Positions 8,309 to 15,984 of a stretch of 25,301 bases of DNA are shown here, piece by piece. This stretch comes from Chloroflexota bacterium (lineage in GTDB: Bacteria; Chloroflexota; Dehalococcoidia; UBA3495), in NCBI GenBank assembly GCA_002707185.1, contig PAMF01000058.1, positions 1-25,301 of the forward strand, written 5' to 3'. The position numbers and the translations under genes are program-made. The stretch's first letter is position 1. Every line of letters begins with the position of its first letter. The notes beneath the pieces are model-generated. The model was not told the DNA's origin and made no database searches. It saw only the letters and a program-made list of their open reading frames with translations.

Positions 8309-9151
8309 ATGAGCGTTGGCACATCAGTTCCTCTCCCAGCCTACACGATCGATCCGGCATTCATGGCACAAAAAGCCGAAGAACTCGGCTTTGATTCCAT
8401 CTGGTATGCAGAACACCCAGTACTTCCAGTACACAGTCAAAGTCAATTCCCGAGTGGAGGACCAATCCCTGAGACATACGCCCATTTTGCAGATCCATAT
8501 ATAGCACTGGCCAGAGCCTCAGGAGTAACGAATCGAATTAAACTCGGTACCGGCATCACTTTGGTACCGGAACGTAATCCTCTCTTGTTAGCAGGTGAAA
8601 TTGCCTCCTTAGACCGATTTAGTAACGGGCGTTTCCTATTCGGTATTGGTGCCGGATGGAACCGCGAAGAGACTGAACTAATGGGAGGTGATTTTGAACA
8701 CCGTTGGTCCCAAGTAAGGGAGTCGATTCTGGCCATGAAGGAACTCTGGACACAAGAAGAGGCTGAATTTCACGGACGCTTCTATGATTTTCCGGCTGTA
8801 AAATGTAATCCAAAGCCAATTTCTCAGCCCCATCCGCCAGTCATACTCGGAGGCATGGCCAAGAATGTGTTACAAAGAGTAGTATCCTGGGGGGATGGAT
8901 GGATGCCTAATCGAATAACCCCAGAAAAACTAGAAGAAGGCCGCAAAATATTAGACACATTAGCAGCAGAAAGAGGAAGGGACCCTGCATCCCTAACGAT
9001 AACCGTCTACGGGCAACCAGCCAATCGAACTGAAATACAGAGTCTCCTGGATGCAGGCGCGAACCGAGTGGTTGTCAGACCTGAACATTGCCTGACCGAG
9101 ACGGAAATGGGAGAACAATTAGAGAGAATGGCAGAAGCTGTCATTCGTTAA
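8309..9151 (+). CDS. LLM class (luciferase-like) flavin/F420-dependent oxidoreductase
   Basis: The 280-residue protein shows the pattern of the bacterial luciferase-like TIM barrel: AEELGFDSIWYAEHP near the N-terminus, IKLGTGITLVPERNP, then LDRFSNGRFLFGIGAGW, and later PPVILGG and WGDGWMP. This is closest to the subgroup annotated as probable F420-dependent oxidoreductases of about 280-300 residues. Such enzymes use reduced F420 or FMNH2 to oxidise or mono-oxygenate small organic molecules. The ATG has an AAGGAG ribosome binding site and lies only 20 bases after the CHAT-STAND gene, so the two are probably co-transcribed. The cofactor and substrate cannot be settled from sequence by eye. Marine SAR202 bacteria are known to carry many paralogues of this family, which fits the proposed host. 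Confidence 0.88.
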   Translation: MSVGTSVPLPAYTIDPAFMAQKAEELGFDSIWYAEHPVLPVHSQSQFPSGGPIPETYAHFADPYIALARASGVTNRIKLGTGITLVPERNPLLLAGEIASLDRFSNGRFLFGIGAGWNREETELMGGDFEHRWSQVRESILAMKELWTQEEAEFHGRFYDFPAVKCNPKPISQPHPPVILGGMAKNVLQRVVSWGDGWMPNRITPEKLEEGRKILDTLAAERGRDPASLTITVYGQPANRTEIQSLLDAGANRVVVRPEHCLTETEMGEQLERMAEAVIR

Positions 9152-9207
9152 CTATCATCTGGATCATACTACCCACAGCCAATTAATAAATACTCATCGG
9201 GGACAAT

Positions 9208-10569
9208 ATGGACAAAACGACGGAAATATTGAGTAAATACACGTGTGAGTTAACTTACGATCAATTGCCTCCTGAAGTAGTACAACAAGTTAAACGTACT
9301 CTGGTGGATACCTTCGGTTGTGCTATGGGTGGATACTTGTCTGAACCCGCAAAAATCGCACGGCGAATGGCTTCAGAAATATCAAGCACCTCCCCGTCTA
9401 GAATAATTGGCACCGAAGATTACAGTTCTATGGATTTAGCAGGATTCGCAAACGGCGTTATGGTACGGTATTTAGACTGCAACGATTCTTACTTTTCACC
9501 GGGGGGAGGGCATCCAAGTGATATGATTCCTGCTGCCCTGGCTGTTGCGGACACACTACATTCGACCGGTAAGGAGTTAATCACGGCCATTGTATTAGCG
9601 TACGAGGTATTTTGCAGGCTTTCAGATAAAGTAGAAGTGTCACATCTCGGGTGGGATCAAGGTTGTTTCAGCGTAATCGGAGCGGCTTGCGCGGCCGGTA
9701 AGATGATGGGGTTAAATGAAATCCAAATGGCCAACGCCATTTCCTTGTCACTTGCACCAAATTTACCCCTCCGAGTGACCAGAACCGGAGAGCTATCCAT
9801 GTGGAAAGGTTGTGCTACAGCTAGCGCCACCAGAGCAGCGATTTTTGCTGCTCAACTCGCATCAGATGGTATGACCGGGCCTGGAGAGCCGTTCGATGGA
9901 CCATCTGGGTTATGTCAACTGGCACTTGCAGGACAATCAATCACTCCCGATGTAATGGGCGGTGATAATGAACCATTTCGTATCATCAATACAACTGTCA
10001 AAAATTATCCATCCCAGATACATACTCAATCACCTATAGGATTAGCTCTGGAACTCCAACCCAAACTAAACACTGCAGATATAAAAAGCATCACAATCCA
10101 TACTTACAGTAACGCCGTTAGTACTCCCTCAGATGCGCCTGAAAAATGGGCCCCGAAAACTCGAGAAAGTGCGGATCATAGTATACCGTTTACCGTAGCC
10201 GCCGCCTTGAGAGACGGACAAGTCACCCCAAACACATTCACCGATAGTAGTATCAGAGATACTACTATCGCCGAGATAATAGAAAAAATAACCCTCAAAG
10301 AAGATCCTAGTTTTACCTCGCGATATAGCGATGAATACAATTGTCATATGGAAATAACCACTCATTCAGGGGAAAGCCTCGTAGCAAAAACCTCGTTCCC
10401 CAAAGGGCATAAAAATAACCCGCTTGATGATGGAGAACTAGATGACAAGTTCTGCAAACTAGCCATACCAACATTAACCGAGGAACAATGTAAACAAGCC
10501 TTAACTATTCTGTGGGATTCAGAAAATCTTCCCAATTTAGACGGACTATTCGACTCACTAGTTGTCTGA
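9208..10569 (+). CDS. MmgE/PrpD family protein
   Basis: The 453-residue protein has the MmgE/PrpD fold signature: VDTFGCAMGGY near residue 35, then ANGVMVRYLDCNDSY followed by GGGHPSDMIPAALAVAD, and an Ala/Gly-rich helical core with AACAAGKMMGL. Known members are 2-methylcitrate dehydratase (PrpD), cis-aconitate decarboxylase and iminodisuccinate epimerase, so a dehydratase, decarboxylase or epimerase acting on a small di- or tricarboxylate is expected. The length is normal for the family. No other methylcitrate-cycle genes (prpB, prpC) are in the window, so prpD is not assigned. It follows the luciferase-like gene by 56 bases and may act on a related compound. The ribosome binding site (GGGGA) is modest. 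Confidence 0.88.
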   Translation: MDKTTEILSKYTCELTYDQLPPEVVQQVKRTLVDTFGCAMGGYLSEPAKIARRMASEISSTSPSRIIGTEDYSSMDLAGFANGVMVRYLDCNDSYFSPGGGHPSDMIPAALAVADTLHSTGKELITAIVLAYEVFCRLSDKVEVSHLGWDQGCFSVIGAACAAGKMMGLNEIQMANAISLSLAPNLPLRVTRTGELSMWKGCATASATRAAIFAAQLASDGMTGPGEPFDGPSGLCQLALAGQSITPDVMGGDNEPFRIINTTVKNYPSQIHTQSPIGLALELQPKLNTADIKSITIHTYSNAVSTPSDAPEKWAPKTRESADHSIPFTVAAALRDGQVTPNTFTDSSIRDTTIAEIIEKITLKEDPSFTSRYSDEYNCHMEITTHSGESLVAKTSFPKGHKNNPLDDGELDDKFCKLAIPTLTEEQCKQALTILWDSENLPNLDGLFDSLVV

Positions 10570-10596
10570 TGTACAACGCTTTAAGGAATAGGTCGA

Positions 10597-11433
10597 GTGG
10601 AAGAAAATAAATCAAGCGAATACCGGGATTTACTATGTAACCACCTGATGCTGCCAGAACACGAACAGGATATCGGGTTACTTGCCTTGTACATTGCCGG
10701 AGAGCACGATGAATCAATGGACGTGAAACTGCAAACCACCTATTTAGATTCATTAGCAGAACAAGTGAAAAAGAAAGTTACCTCAGCCTCAGATCAGTAT
10801 CATTTGTTCAGGAGCGTTTCCAGTTTTCTTTTTGAGAAAATAGGGTTTGGTGGAAATACAGAGGATTATTACAACCCTAATAACAGCTTCTTGCACCAAG
10901 TTTTCCAGACTAAGCTAGGAATACCCATCACATTATCGATCTTATATATGTCGGTAAGCACTAGAGTTGGGCTACATTGTTACGGGGTAGGTCTGCCGGG
11001 ACATTTCCTTGTTGGCCTTTCTGAACCCAATCTATATCTTGACCCATTCAACAAGGGATCTCTACTGTCCGCTACTGAGTGTAGAGCTCAAGTTATAGAA
11101 AATTTTGGTGGACAAGTGAAATGGCAAGAGGAGTTTTTGGCACCCTGCTCCAACAGGGAAATCTTATTTAGAATGTTAACAAATCTAAAGCAAATATACC
11201 TCGGAGTTCGTGAATATTCATCCTTAATCCTAGTCTTAGAGCGCCTATTAATACTGAATCCATCTATTTTCACAGTTCACAAAGAGTTAGCATGGTGCTA
11301 CCTAAAAAGAGAAGATCCAACCACTGCATCGACATATCTCGATAAATACATAATGGGCGCAACTGCCCTCGGTAAAGGTAACGATGCGAAACAAGAGGCA
11401 AAAGACCTTTTAGAATCTTTTGGAGCTACTTAA
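10597..11433 (+). CDS. SirB1-like transglutaminase-fold protein with C-terminal TPR region
   Basis: The 278-residue protein matches the SirB1 / transglutaminase-like (Transglut_core2) family: YYNPNNSFLHQVF (91-103), the LGIPITLS strand-turn (107-114), GVGLPGHFLVG (130-140) containing His136, and LYLDPFNKG with Asp149. The C-terminal part (about 190-270) is helical with TPR-like spacing (LERLLILNPS, HKELAWCYLK). The GTG start at 10597 has AAGGA a few bases upstream. The family is widespread; its biochemical role is not established, and I would not assign protease or transglutaminase activity. It is 27 bases downstream of the MmgE/PrpD gene, so it is likely in the same operon, although a functional link is not obvious. 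Confidence 0.82.
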   Translation: MEENKSSEYRDLLCNHLMLPEHEQDIGLLALYIAGEHDESMDVKLQTTYLDSLAEQVKKKVTSASDQYHLFRSVSSFLFEKIGFGGNTEDYYNPNNSFLHQVFQTKLGIPITLSILYMSVSTRVGLHCYGVGLPGHFLVGLSEPNLYLDPFNKGSLLSATECRAQVIENFGGQVKWQEEFLAPCSNREILFRMLTNLKQIYLGVREYSSLILVLERLLILNPSIFTVHKELAWCYLKREDPTTASTYLDKYIMGATALGKGNDAKQEAKDLLESFGAT

Positions 11434-11469
11434 TACCCAAAAGGTTTATCAGAGCTGATGAGAGGTTAC

Positions 11470-11646
11470 ATGATTCCAGATAAGAGTAACGACGCTCACG
11501 ATAATAACTCGTTAAGCGAACCCATTGAGGACGTGCCATCACTGCATTATCTAACATGCGAAATTTGTGGGAACACCATGGATGAACAGCATTGTAAGAT
11601 CATATGCAAAAATTGCGGATACACTAGAGATTGTTCTGATCCGTAG
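11470..11646 (+). CDS. Small zinc-ribbon protein
   Basis: A 58-residue protein has an acidic, probably flexible N-terminus and a C-terminal rubredoxin-like zinc ribbon: CEICG, then CKNCG about 20 residues later, and it ends in YTRDCSDP. The four paired cysteines would hold one zinc ion. I prefer the ATG at 11470 because AGAGG lies four bases before it; an in-frame ATG at 11458 has no clear ribosome binding site and would add four residues. Small ribbons ending in this CGYxRDCSDP pattern are recognisable but uncharacterised. It sits between the SirB1-like and flavodoxin-like genes. A redox or protein-docking role can only be guessed. Confidence 0.7.
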   Translation: MIPDKSNDAHDNNSLSEPIEDVPSLHYLTCEICGNTMDEQHCKIICKNCGYTRDCSDP

Positions 11647-11743
11647 AAAACTACTTCACAAATACTTTCATTATGTTTCAAATGGAAGTTTCAGTGTCCG
11701 ATGCTAAAAAAGATTTTCAGTATAATTTTACTAAGGTAATGAC

Positions 11744-12262
11744 ATGCAAACGTCGGTACTTATACTCTATGATCCTAAAGACCCCACAATAATCAAGTTG
11801 GCGGATGGAATAGCCAAAGGAGTAGAGAAACACAATTCAACCCTAGCGATCTTAAAATCTATAGAGTCTGCTACTACCACTGATCTTATAGACTCCGATG
11901 CGATTATATTAGGTTCTCCAAATTGGAGTGGTATAACCGGAAGCTTTAAAGACTGGCTAGATAATCAGGGAGATCTATGGGAAGAAGGATGTTTGGCAGG
12001 AAAACCAGGCGCTGCATTTACATCTGGCAGGGGGAGGCACTCTGGATTAGAGATTACATTATTCCAGCTAATCCATTGGATGCTAGCCTGCGGGATGTTG
12101 ATTGTAGGTTTGCCATGGTCAAATGCGATGAAGGAATCAGGCTCATACTACGGCGCAACCGCGACGGCCGGTGGAAACGAATCCGACTTAATGCAGGCCA
12201 AAGATCTAGGATTTAGAGTTTCGCAAATTGCAGCAAAATTAAAAATCCATAAACCAACTTAA
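11744..12262 (+). CDS. Flavodoxin-fold / NAD(P)H dehydrogenase (WrbA-like) family protein
   Basis: The 172-residue protein follows the flavodoxin/WrbA pattern: a first strand SVLILYDP, the strand DAIILGSPNWSG with a bound-flavin-type loop, then KPGAAFTSGRGRHSGLE, and GMLIVGLPW. Length and order fit the WrbA-like family, which binds FMN and reduces quinones. The first loop, which in flavodoxins holds the FMN phosphate as a Ser/Thr-rich SxTGxT, reads DPKDPT here, so flavin binding may be changed. An AAGGT ribosome binding site precedes the ATG. Its stop codon directly abuts the stop of the convergent GlcG-like gene. A TATAAT at 11721 could be a -10 box, but would give a leader of only about 10 bases. 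Confidence 0.78.
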   Translation: MQTSVLILYDPKDPTIIKLADGIAKGVEKHNSTLAILKSIESATTTDLIDSDAIILGSPNWSGITGSFKDWLDNQGDLWEEGCLAGKPGAAFTSGRGRHSGLEITLFQLIHWMLACGMLIVGLPWSNAMKESGSYYGATATAGGNESDLMQAKDLGFRVSQIAAKLKIHKPT

Positions 12263-12679
12263 TTATATGCCCATTGCATCAAGGCCAACCCGAGACAAAT
12301 CTTCATCCGCCTGACCACTAGGATATCCACCAACACCAATACCCCCTATGACCACTCCATTATTAATGATAACAAGACCACCTTGACCATGAGTCAATTG
12401 AGGGTCACCAAGTTCACTAATACTCCTCCCTTGACTGTGTAGTCTTTGAGCATTGGCACCTGAATCCGTCGCTAAAACAGCCGCCGTATAGGCCTTTCGA
12501 ACTGCGTGTTTTCGACTAAATAGCCTCAAATCATCCATACTAAAATATGCCCTTAAATTACCGGTATCATCTACGATAGCCATCGCAACTGGTTCATCAG
12601 GAGTTTGAGACGCCTTCTCAATCATAGCATCCATAGCCGCAACGATTTGAGAGACATTTAATTTATTAGATTGATCCAT
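12263..12679 (-). CDS. GlcG/HbpS family (heme-binding-type) protein
   Basis: The 138-residue protein is a compact GlcG/HbpS domain: PVAMAIVDDTGNLRAYFSMDD, then SRKHAVRKAYTAAVLAT, and the glycine-rich end GGLVIINNGVVIGGIGVGG. Family members are small alpha/beta proteins, some of which bind heme or help degrade it, while many, such as the one in the glycolate operon, have no proven role. Two ATGs are adjacent; I chose the second (12679) because GGAGG lies seven bases before it, against four for the first. No signal peptide is visible, unlike secreted HbpS. It is the last gene of the minus-strand block, 76 bases after thyX. Heme binding is not proven by this sequence. Confidence 0.82.
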   Translation of the reverse strand: MDQSNKLNVSQIVAAMDAMIEKASQTPDEPVAMAIVDDTGNLRAYFSMDDLRLFSRKHAVRKAYTAAVLATDSGANAQRLHSQGRSISELGDPQLTHGQGGLVIINNGVVIGGIGVGGYPSGQADEDLSRVGLDAMGI

Positions 12680-12755
12680 CATTAAACCTCCGTTGATTTA
12701 TTTGTTGTCACAGATATTTGATACATACGGTATTTGGTCATATACCGCTATAAGA

Positions 12756-14198
12756 TCATTCCTGTTTATAAGGCCACCAATCTGGGTAATCTCTCAGCTT
12801 TAAATATTTAAAAAATCCTGGGTCCTTATCAACAACCAACTTCATTGCCGCTAAAATAGGTTCTCGGATTGAAAAATGGGCCAGATCCGATGTCCTCAAC
12901 TTAAACAGATGATAACATTCTCGTAGATTACATAGAGCTACGAGGCGTCTATAATGTGCATGGGTTACTAAATATTGTGCTGCCCTGGGGGACACCTCAG
13001 AAATATCCGCATACGATGTGGCTACTTCCTCCATTAATTCGTCAAACCTCTCAGCAAGGCCCGCATCTATAAAAAGTTGCGGAATTCGATAACCATGGTC
13101 CACTGTTAAAGACTGCGGAAGGTATGACATCATACGGTGACGTTTGAATTCTCTGTAAGCCCCGTAATCCATTATAAATTCAAATGTATAATCTATTAAT
13201 TCAAACTCGCGGATAGGCGCGTCATGAGGGCCCAATGCCTGCGTGCAATTATCGATTATCTGAAGGCGTTCCTCGGAGGTCATTGATCCCACACGAGTCT
13301 TTACGCGAGAGTAATCCTCACTAGATTGGCGATAAAGTAATCCTGCTACCAGCTTTTCTTCAGCCTGATCATCCGACTCCACCAAACTAACTATCGCGCT
13401 ATTCATTGGATAGTCAGGTGCAACTTGGGTATCCAATTGTTCTATTAGATGACCCTGACTATTAACTGTTTCTTTAAGGTAAGGAATCTCATTCGCATAT
13501 TTGATCAACGTCGGTGTAATAGACTGACTTTGGTCCCGTATTTCATACCCTAACTCACGCTCTTCTTCCAAGTCCGAAGATAACAACTTAGATATAGCGT
13601 GTTCGAGCACTCTAGCATTCGCTGTAATTCCAACGTTAGTTAAGCTTGATGCAGGTAGCAGCAAACGGCAACTGTCTGTTGCGAAACGACGTAACCTTAA
13701 TTCATAGGCTGCATCCCGTTCATTTTCTCGCTTAGGGTAAATAGTCTTTAAATAAGACATACACAAATCTATGAATGATTGATACTCCTGAAACAACAAA
13801 TCACAGGTTTGCTCATAAAGCTTTTTAAGATTCGCATTTTTGTTGATTTCAGGAGGAACGTAGTAATACCCCTCGGGAAACACTTGGTATCGAGAGGATT
13901 TCTCTGTATATGAAGCCAATCGGTTATCCTCGAGAGTATCACACGCTATACGGGATATATTCTCGATGGCCAAATGGAGAACTGCGTGCTCGGCAACCGA
14001 TGAGTGACCATATCCTAATACCCATCGTTCATGAAAATCGGCGGCTTTATCTTGACTAACCTGCTCCGCAATCTCATCAAAAGACTCCGGGCGCCGTGAC
14101 GTCATAGCAAATGCGACTGCAATTTGCTCTTCAGTTAATTTTTGAGCATCTAGAGGATATACACGTCTGGAATATCCTGAAGGAACAGGAATACTCAT
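12756..14198 (-). CDS. thyX: FAD-dependent thymidylate synthase, tandem two-domain ThyX
   Basis: The 480-residue protein holds two ThyX-like domains, about twice the size of a usual ThyX (about 220-250). ThyX makes dTMP from dUMP using FAD, NADPH and methylenetetrahydrofolate. The N-terminal half has GHSSVAEH (64-71) and SYTEKSSRY (96-104). The C-terminal half has GPHDAPIREFE and RHRMMSYLPQS (353-363), and later NLREC and LRTSDLAHFSIRE. The ThyX signature RHRxxSxNExSxRY is split: RHR survives only in the second half and ExSxRY only in the first. I chose the ATG at 14198; a TTG at 14213 would add five residues but its GAGG is too close. Double-length relatives exist in other bacteria. The gene is probably the cell's thymidylate synthase; no thyA is visible here. 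Confidence 0.88.
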   Translation of the reverse strand: MSIPVPSGYSRRVYPLDAQKLTEEQIAVAFAMTSRRPESFDEIAEQVSQDKAADFHERWVLGYGHSSVAEHAVLHLAIENISRIACDTLEDNRLASYTEKSSRYQVFPEGYYYVPPEINKNANLKKLYEQTCDLLFQEYQSFIDLCMSYLKTIYPKRENERDAAYELRLRRFATDSCRLLLPASSLTNVGITANARVLEHAISKLLSSDLEEERELGYEIRDQSQSITPTLIKYANEIPYLKETVNSQGHLIEQLDTQVAPDYPMNSAIVSLVESDDQAEEKLVAGLLYRQSSEDYSRVKTRVGSMTSEERLQIIDNCTQALGPHDAPIREFELIDYTFEFIMDYGAYREFKRHRMMSYLPQSLTVDHGYRIPQLFIDAGLAERFDELMEEVATSYADISEVSPRAAQYLVTHAHYRRLVALCNLRECYHLFKLRTSDLAHFSIREPILAAMKLVVDKDPGFFKYLKLRDYPDWWPYKQE

Positions 14199-14240
14199 GA
14201 GATGGAATCTCAAACCTCGCTTTTAGACTACTAGAGTATA

Positions 14241-14249
14241 TTTATACCA
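14241..14249 (-). promoter_or_regulatory. Extended -10 promoter before thyX
   Basis: The minus strand reads TGGTATAAA, an extended -10 element, about 40 bases before the ATG at 14198. No good -35 hexamer is seen at 16-17 bases, which is usual for extended -10 promoters. A 6-base inverted repeat (TGAGAT-TCC-ATCTCA) sits immediately before the ATG. Confidence 0.3.
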
Positions 14250-14269
14250 GTTCAGTGGTCGATTGAGAT

Positions 14270-15907
14270 TTACACTAATGAACCAAATCCGTTAGGAGTT
14301 TCCACTTCAATCAATTGTATGGAATCACTGGGTATCGCATTCTCAAGTGCTTTGGTTAACTCTGAAACAGAGGATACCCGAGTACCCTCTATTCCATAAG
14401 ACTCAAACAATTTAATAAAATCAGGATTAACCAAATCAGTTGCCATATTCCTACCCCCGAACCGATCCTTTTGGTATCCCTTTAGGACTCCCCAAGCATT
14501 GTCATTAAACATCAATATAATGGGACTAATCCCATATTGAACCGCAGTCCCTAATTCCTGAGCATTGTATTGAAACCCCCCATCGCCCGTAATACAAACT
14601 ACCGGATCATTTGGCATCCCAACCTTAGCTCCAAGCGCTGCGGGAAATGCAAAGCCCAAACCAGCCCAACCATGGGGACCCATGAATTTTCGAGTTTGAT
14701 TAACCTCCAGGCAACGTGCTGCTCTGCTCGCGGGTACAGTAGCATCTAGGGAAAAAATTGTATTATCCGGTGTAACAGAACGAATAGCCTCGAAAGTTTT
14801 AAGTTCGTTCCCCCAATTAGCTTGTAAAGCAGAATATGTCTGTTCTTTCAATGTGCTTAATTCATTTCTATATGTAGATCCCTTATCAACATCCTTACTT
14901 CCTATCCCGTCCAATAACTGAGTGGCAACAGCTTGAGAGCTAGCGGTAATCGGGATATCAGTTTGGTAATTTTTGCCTATCGAATCACCATCCATAAGCA
15001 CATGGATTATAGTCTTGGGTAATTTCATACCAACACCAACAGTGGACCTGTAATAAAGAGTAGATCCTAAGACAAGAGCAACGTCACACGTACCAAGCCA
15101 CTCCTGAACCGGATTGTCTCCCCAAATGCGCTGACCCAAAGATGTTCCCAGAGACAATGGATGATTCTCTGGGAAAGCTCCCTTTGCCCCATCACCTGTT
15201 ACTACAGGCGCGCCCAACCTCTCCGCTAGCTTTATGATCTCTTCAGTCCCGCCCTGTGACTGTACTTCTTCACCGACGAATATTACGGGCCGTTTAGCAG
15301 CTATTAATGCTTCAAGCGCTTTCTCCACCATCACCGGATCACCTTGAGGTATGTTGGGTTGTCTGGGGGTAAGTATCTCTACTTCAGCCTGATATGCTAA
15401 TAAGTCAGTGGGTAATTCAAGTTCTATCGGCCTAGGGCGACGTTCTTGAAACCGTTGAAAAGCCTCAACAAAGTGGTCAGGGATAGATTCTACTTGATCG
15501 ATCAAGGCGTTCCAATCCGTCACTGACCTAAACATTCCAAGCTGATCTTTGGTTTCGTGTGTTGTTAATCTACCGCTGCCAATAAACTCCTGTTCAACAT
15601 TAGTAGTAATTTGTAAAACGGAAGAACTAGAGAAATAAGCCTCTCCCATGGCACCCATAGAATCTGCCGCACCAGGACCAGTACTGGTAAGAAGTAATCC
15701 TGGCTTACCTGTGGCCCGGGAATAACCATCGGCCATGTAGCCACACCCCAATTCCAGTCTTCCTCCTATAAACCGAAGATTGCTTTGGTTATCAAACAAG
15801 GCATCGAAAAGGTCTAAAGTATGGACCGATATGATACCGAAAACAGTATCCACACCATGAACTTTTAACGACTCAACGACTGCCTGCCCTCCTGTTAACT
15901 TTGCCAA
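14270..15907 (-). CDS. ThDP-dependent enzyme, acetolactate-synthase-like decarboxylase/carboligase
   Basis: The 545-residue protein has the full three-domain layout: a pyrimidine domain with Glu52 in RLELGCGYMADGYSRATGKP, a central domain (about 190-330), and a pyrophosphate domain with GDGG and, some 25 residues later, FNDNAWG. The residue just before the catalytic Glu, usually His (RHE), is Leu51 here. It is related to but clearly distinct from the enzyme at 425. The TTG start is supported by GAGGGG five bases upstream. It follows the E2 gene by 77 bases in the same direction, so it may feed or drain the dehydrogenase complex, for example by making a 2-oxo or acetoin-type compound. No small subunit gene is present. 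Family sure, reaction not known. Confidence 0.86.
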   Translation of the reverse strand: MAKLTGGQAVVESLKVHGVDTVFGIISVHTLDLFDALFDNQSNLRFIGGRLELGCGYMADGYSRATGKPGLLLTSTGPGAADSMGAMGEAYFSSSSVLQITTNVEQEFIGSGRLTTHETKDQLGMFRSVTDWNALIDQVESIPDHFVEAFQRFQERRPRPIELELPTDLLAYQAEVEILTPRQPNIPQGDPVMVEKALEALIAAKRPVIFVGEEVQSQGGTEEIIKLAERLGAPVVTGDGAKGAFPENHPLSLGTSLGQRIWGDNPVQEWLGTCDVALVLGSTLYYRSTVGVGMKLPKTIIHVLMDGDSIGKNYQTDIPITASSQAVATQLLDGIGSKDVDKGSTYRNELSTLKEQTYSALQANWGNELKTFEAIRSVTPDNTIFSLDATVPASRAARCLEVNQTRKFMGPHGWAGLGFAFPAALGAKVGMPNDPVVCITGDGGFQYNAQELGTAVQYGISPIILMFNDNAWGVLKGYQKDRFGGRNMATDLVNPDFIKLFESYGIEGTRVSSVSELTKALENAIPSDSIQLIEVETPNGFGSLV

Positions 15908-15984
15908 CTTATCCCCTCAACATCAATTAAATTTCGTCACCGACAATTAGTTTTCTTATTTGGTATGACCTAAAATTACAGCTA

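Noticed and set aside
11721..11726. TATAAT before the flavodoxin-like gene as a promoter
   Set aside because: There is no -35 partner, and the start point would leave only about 10 bases before the ATG; it stays a weak possibility.
4578..12262. A defence island around the CHAT-STAND gene
   Set aside because: The neighbours are metabolic (luciferase-like, MmgE/PrpD, SirB1-like, flavodoxin-like). No nuclease, toxin, restriction, CRISPR or phage gene is near, so an immune role rests on architecture alone.
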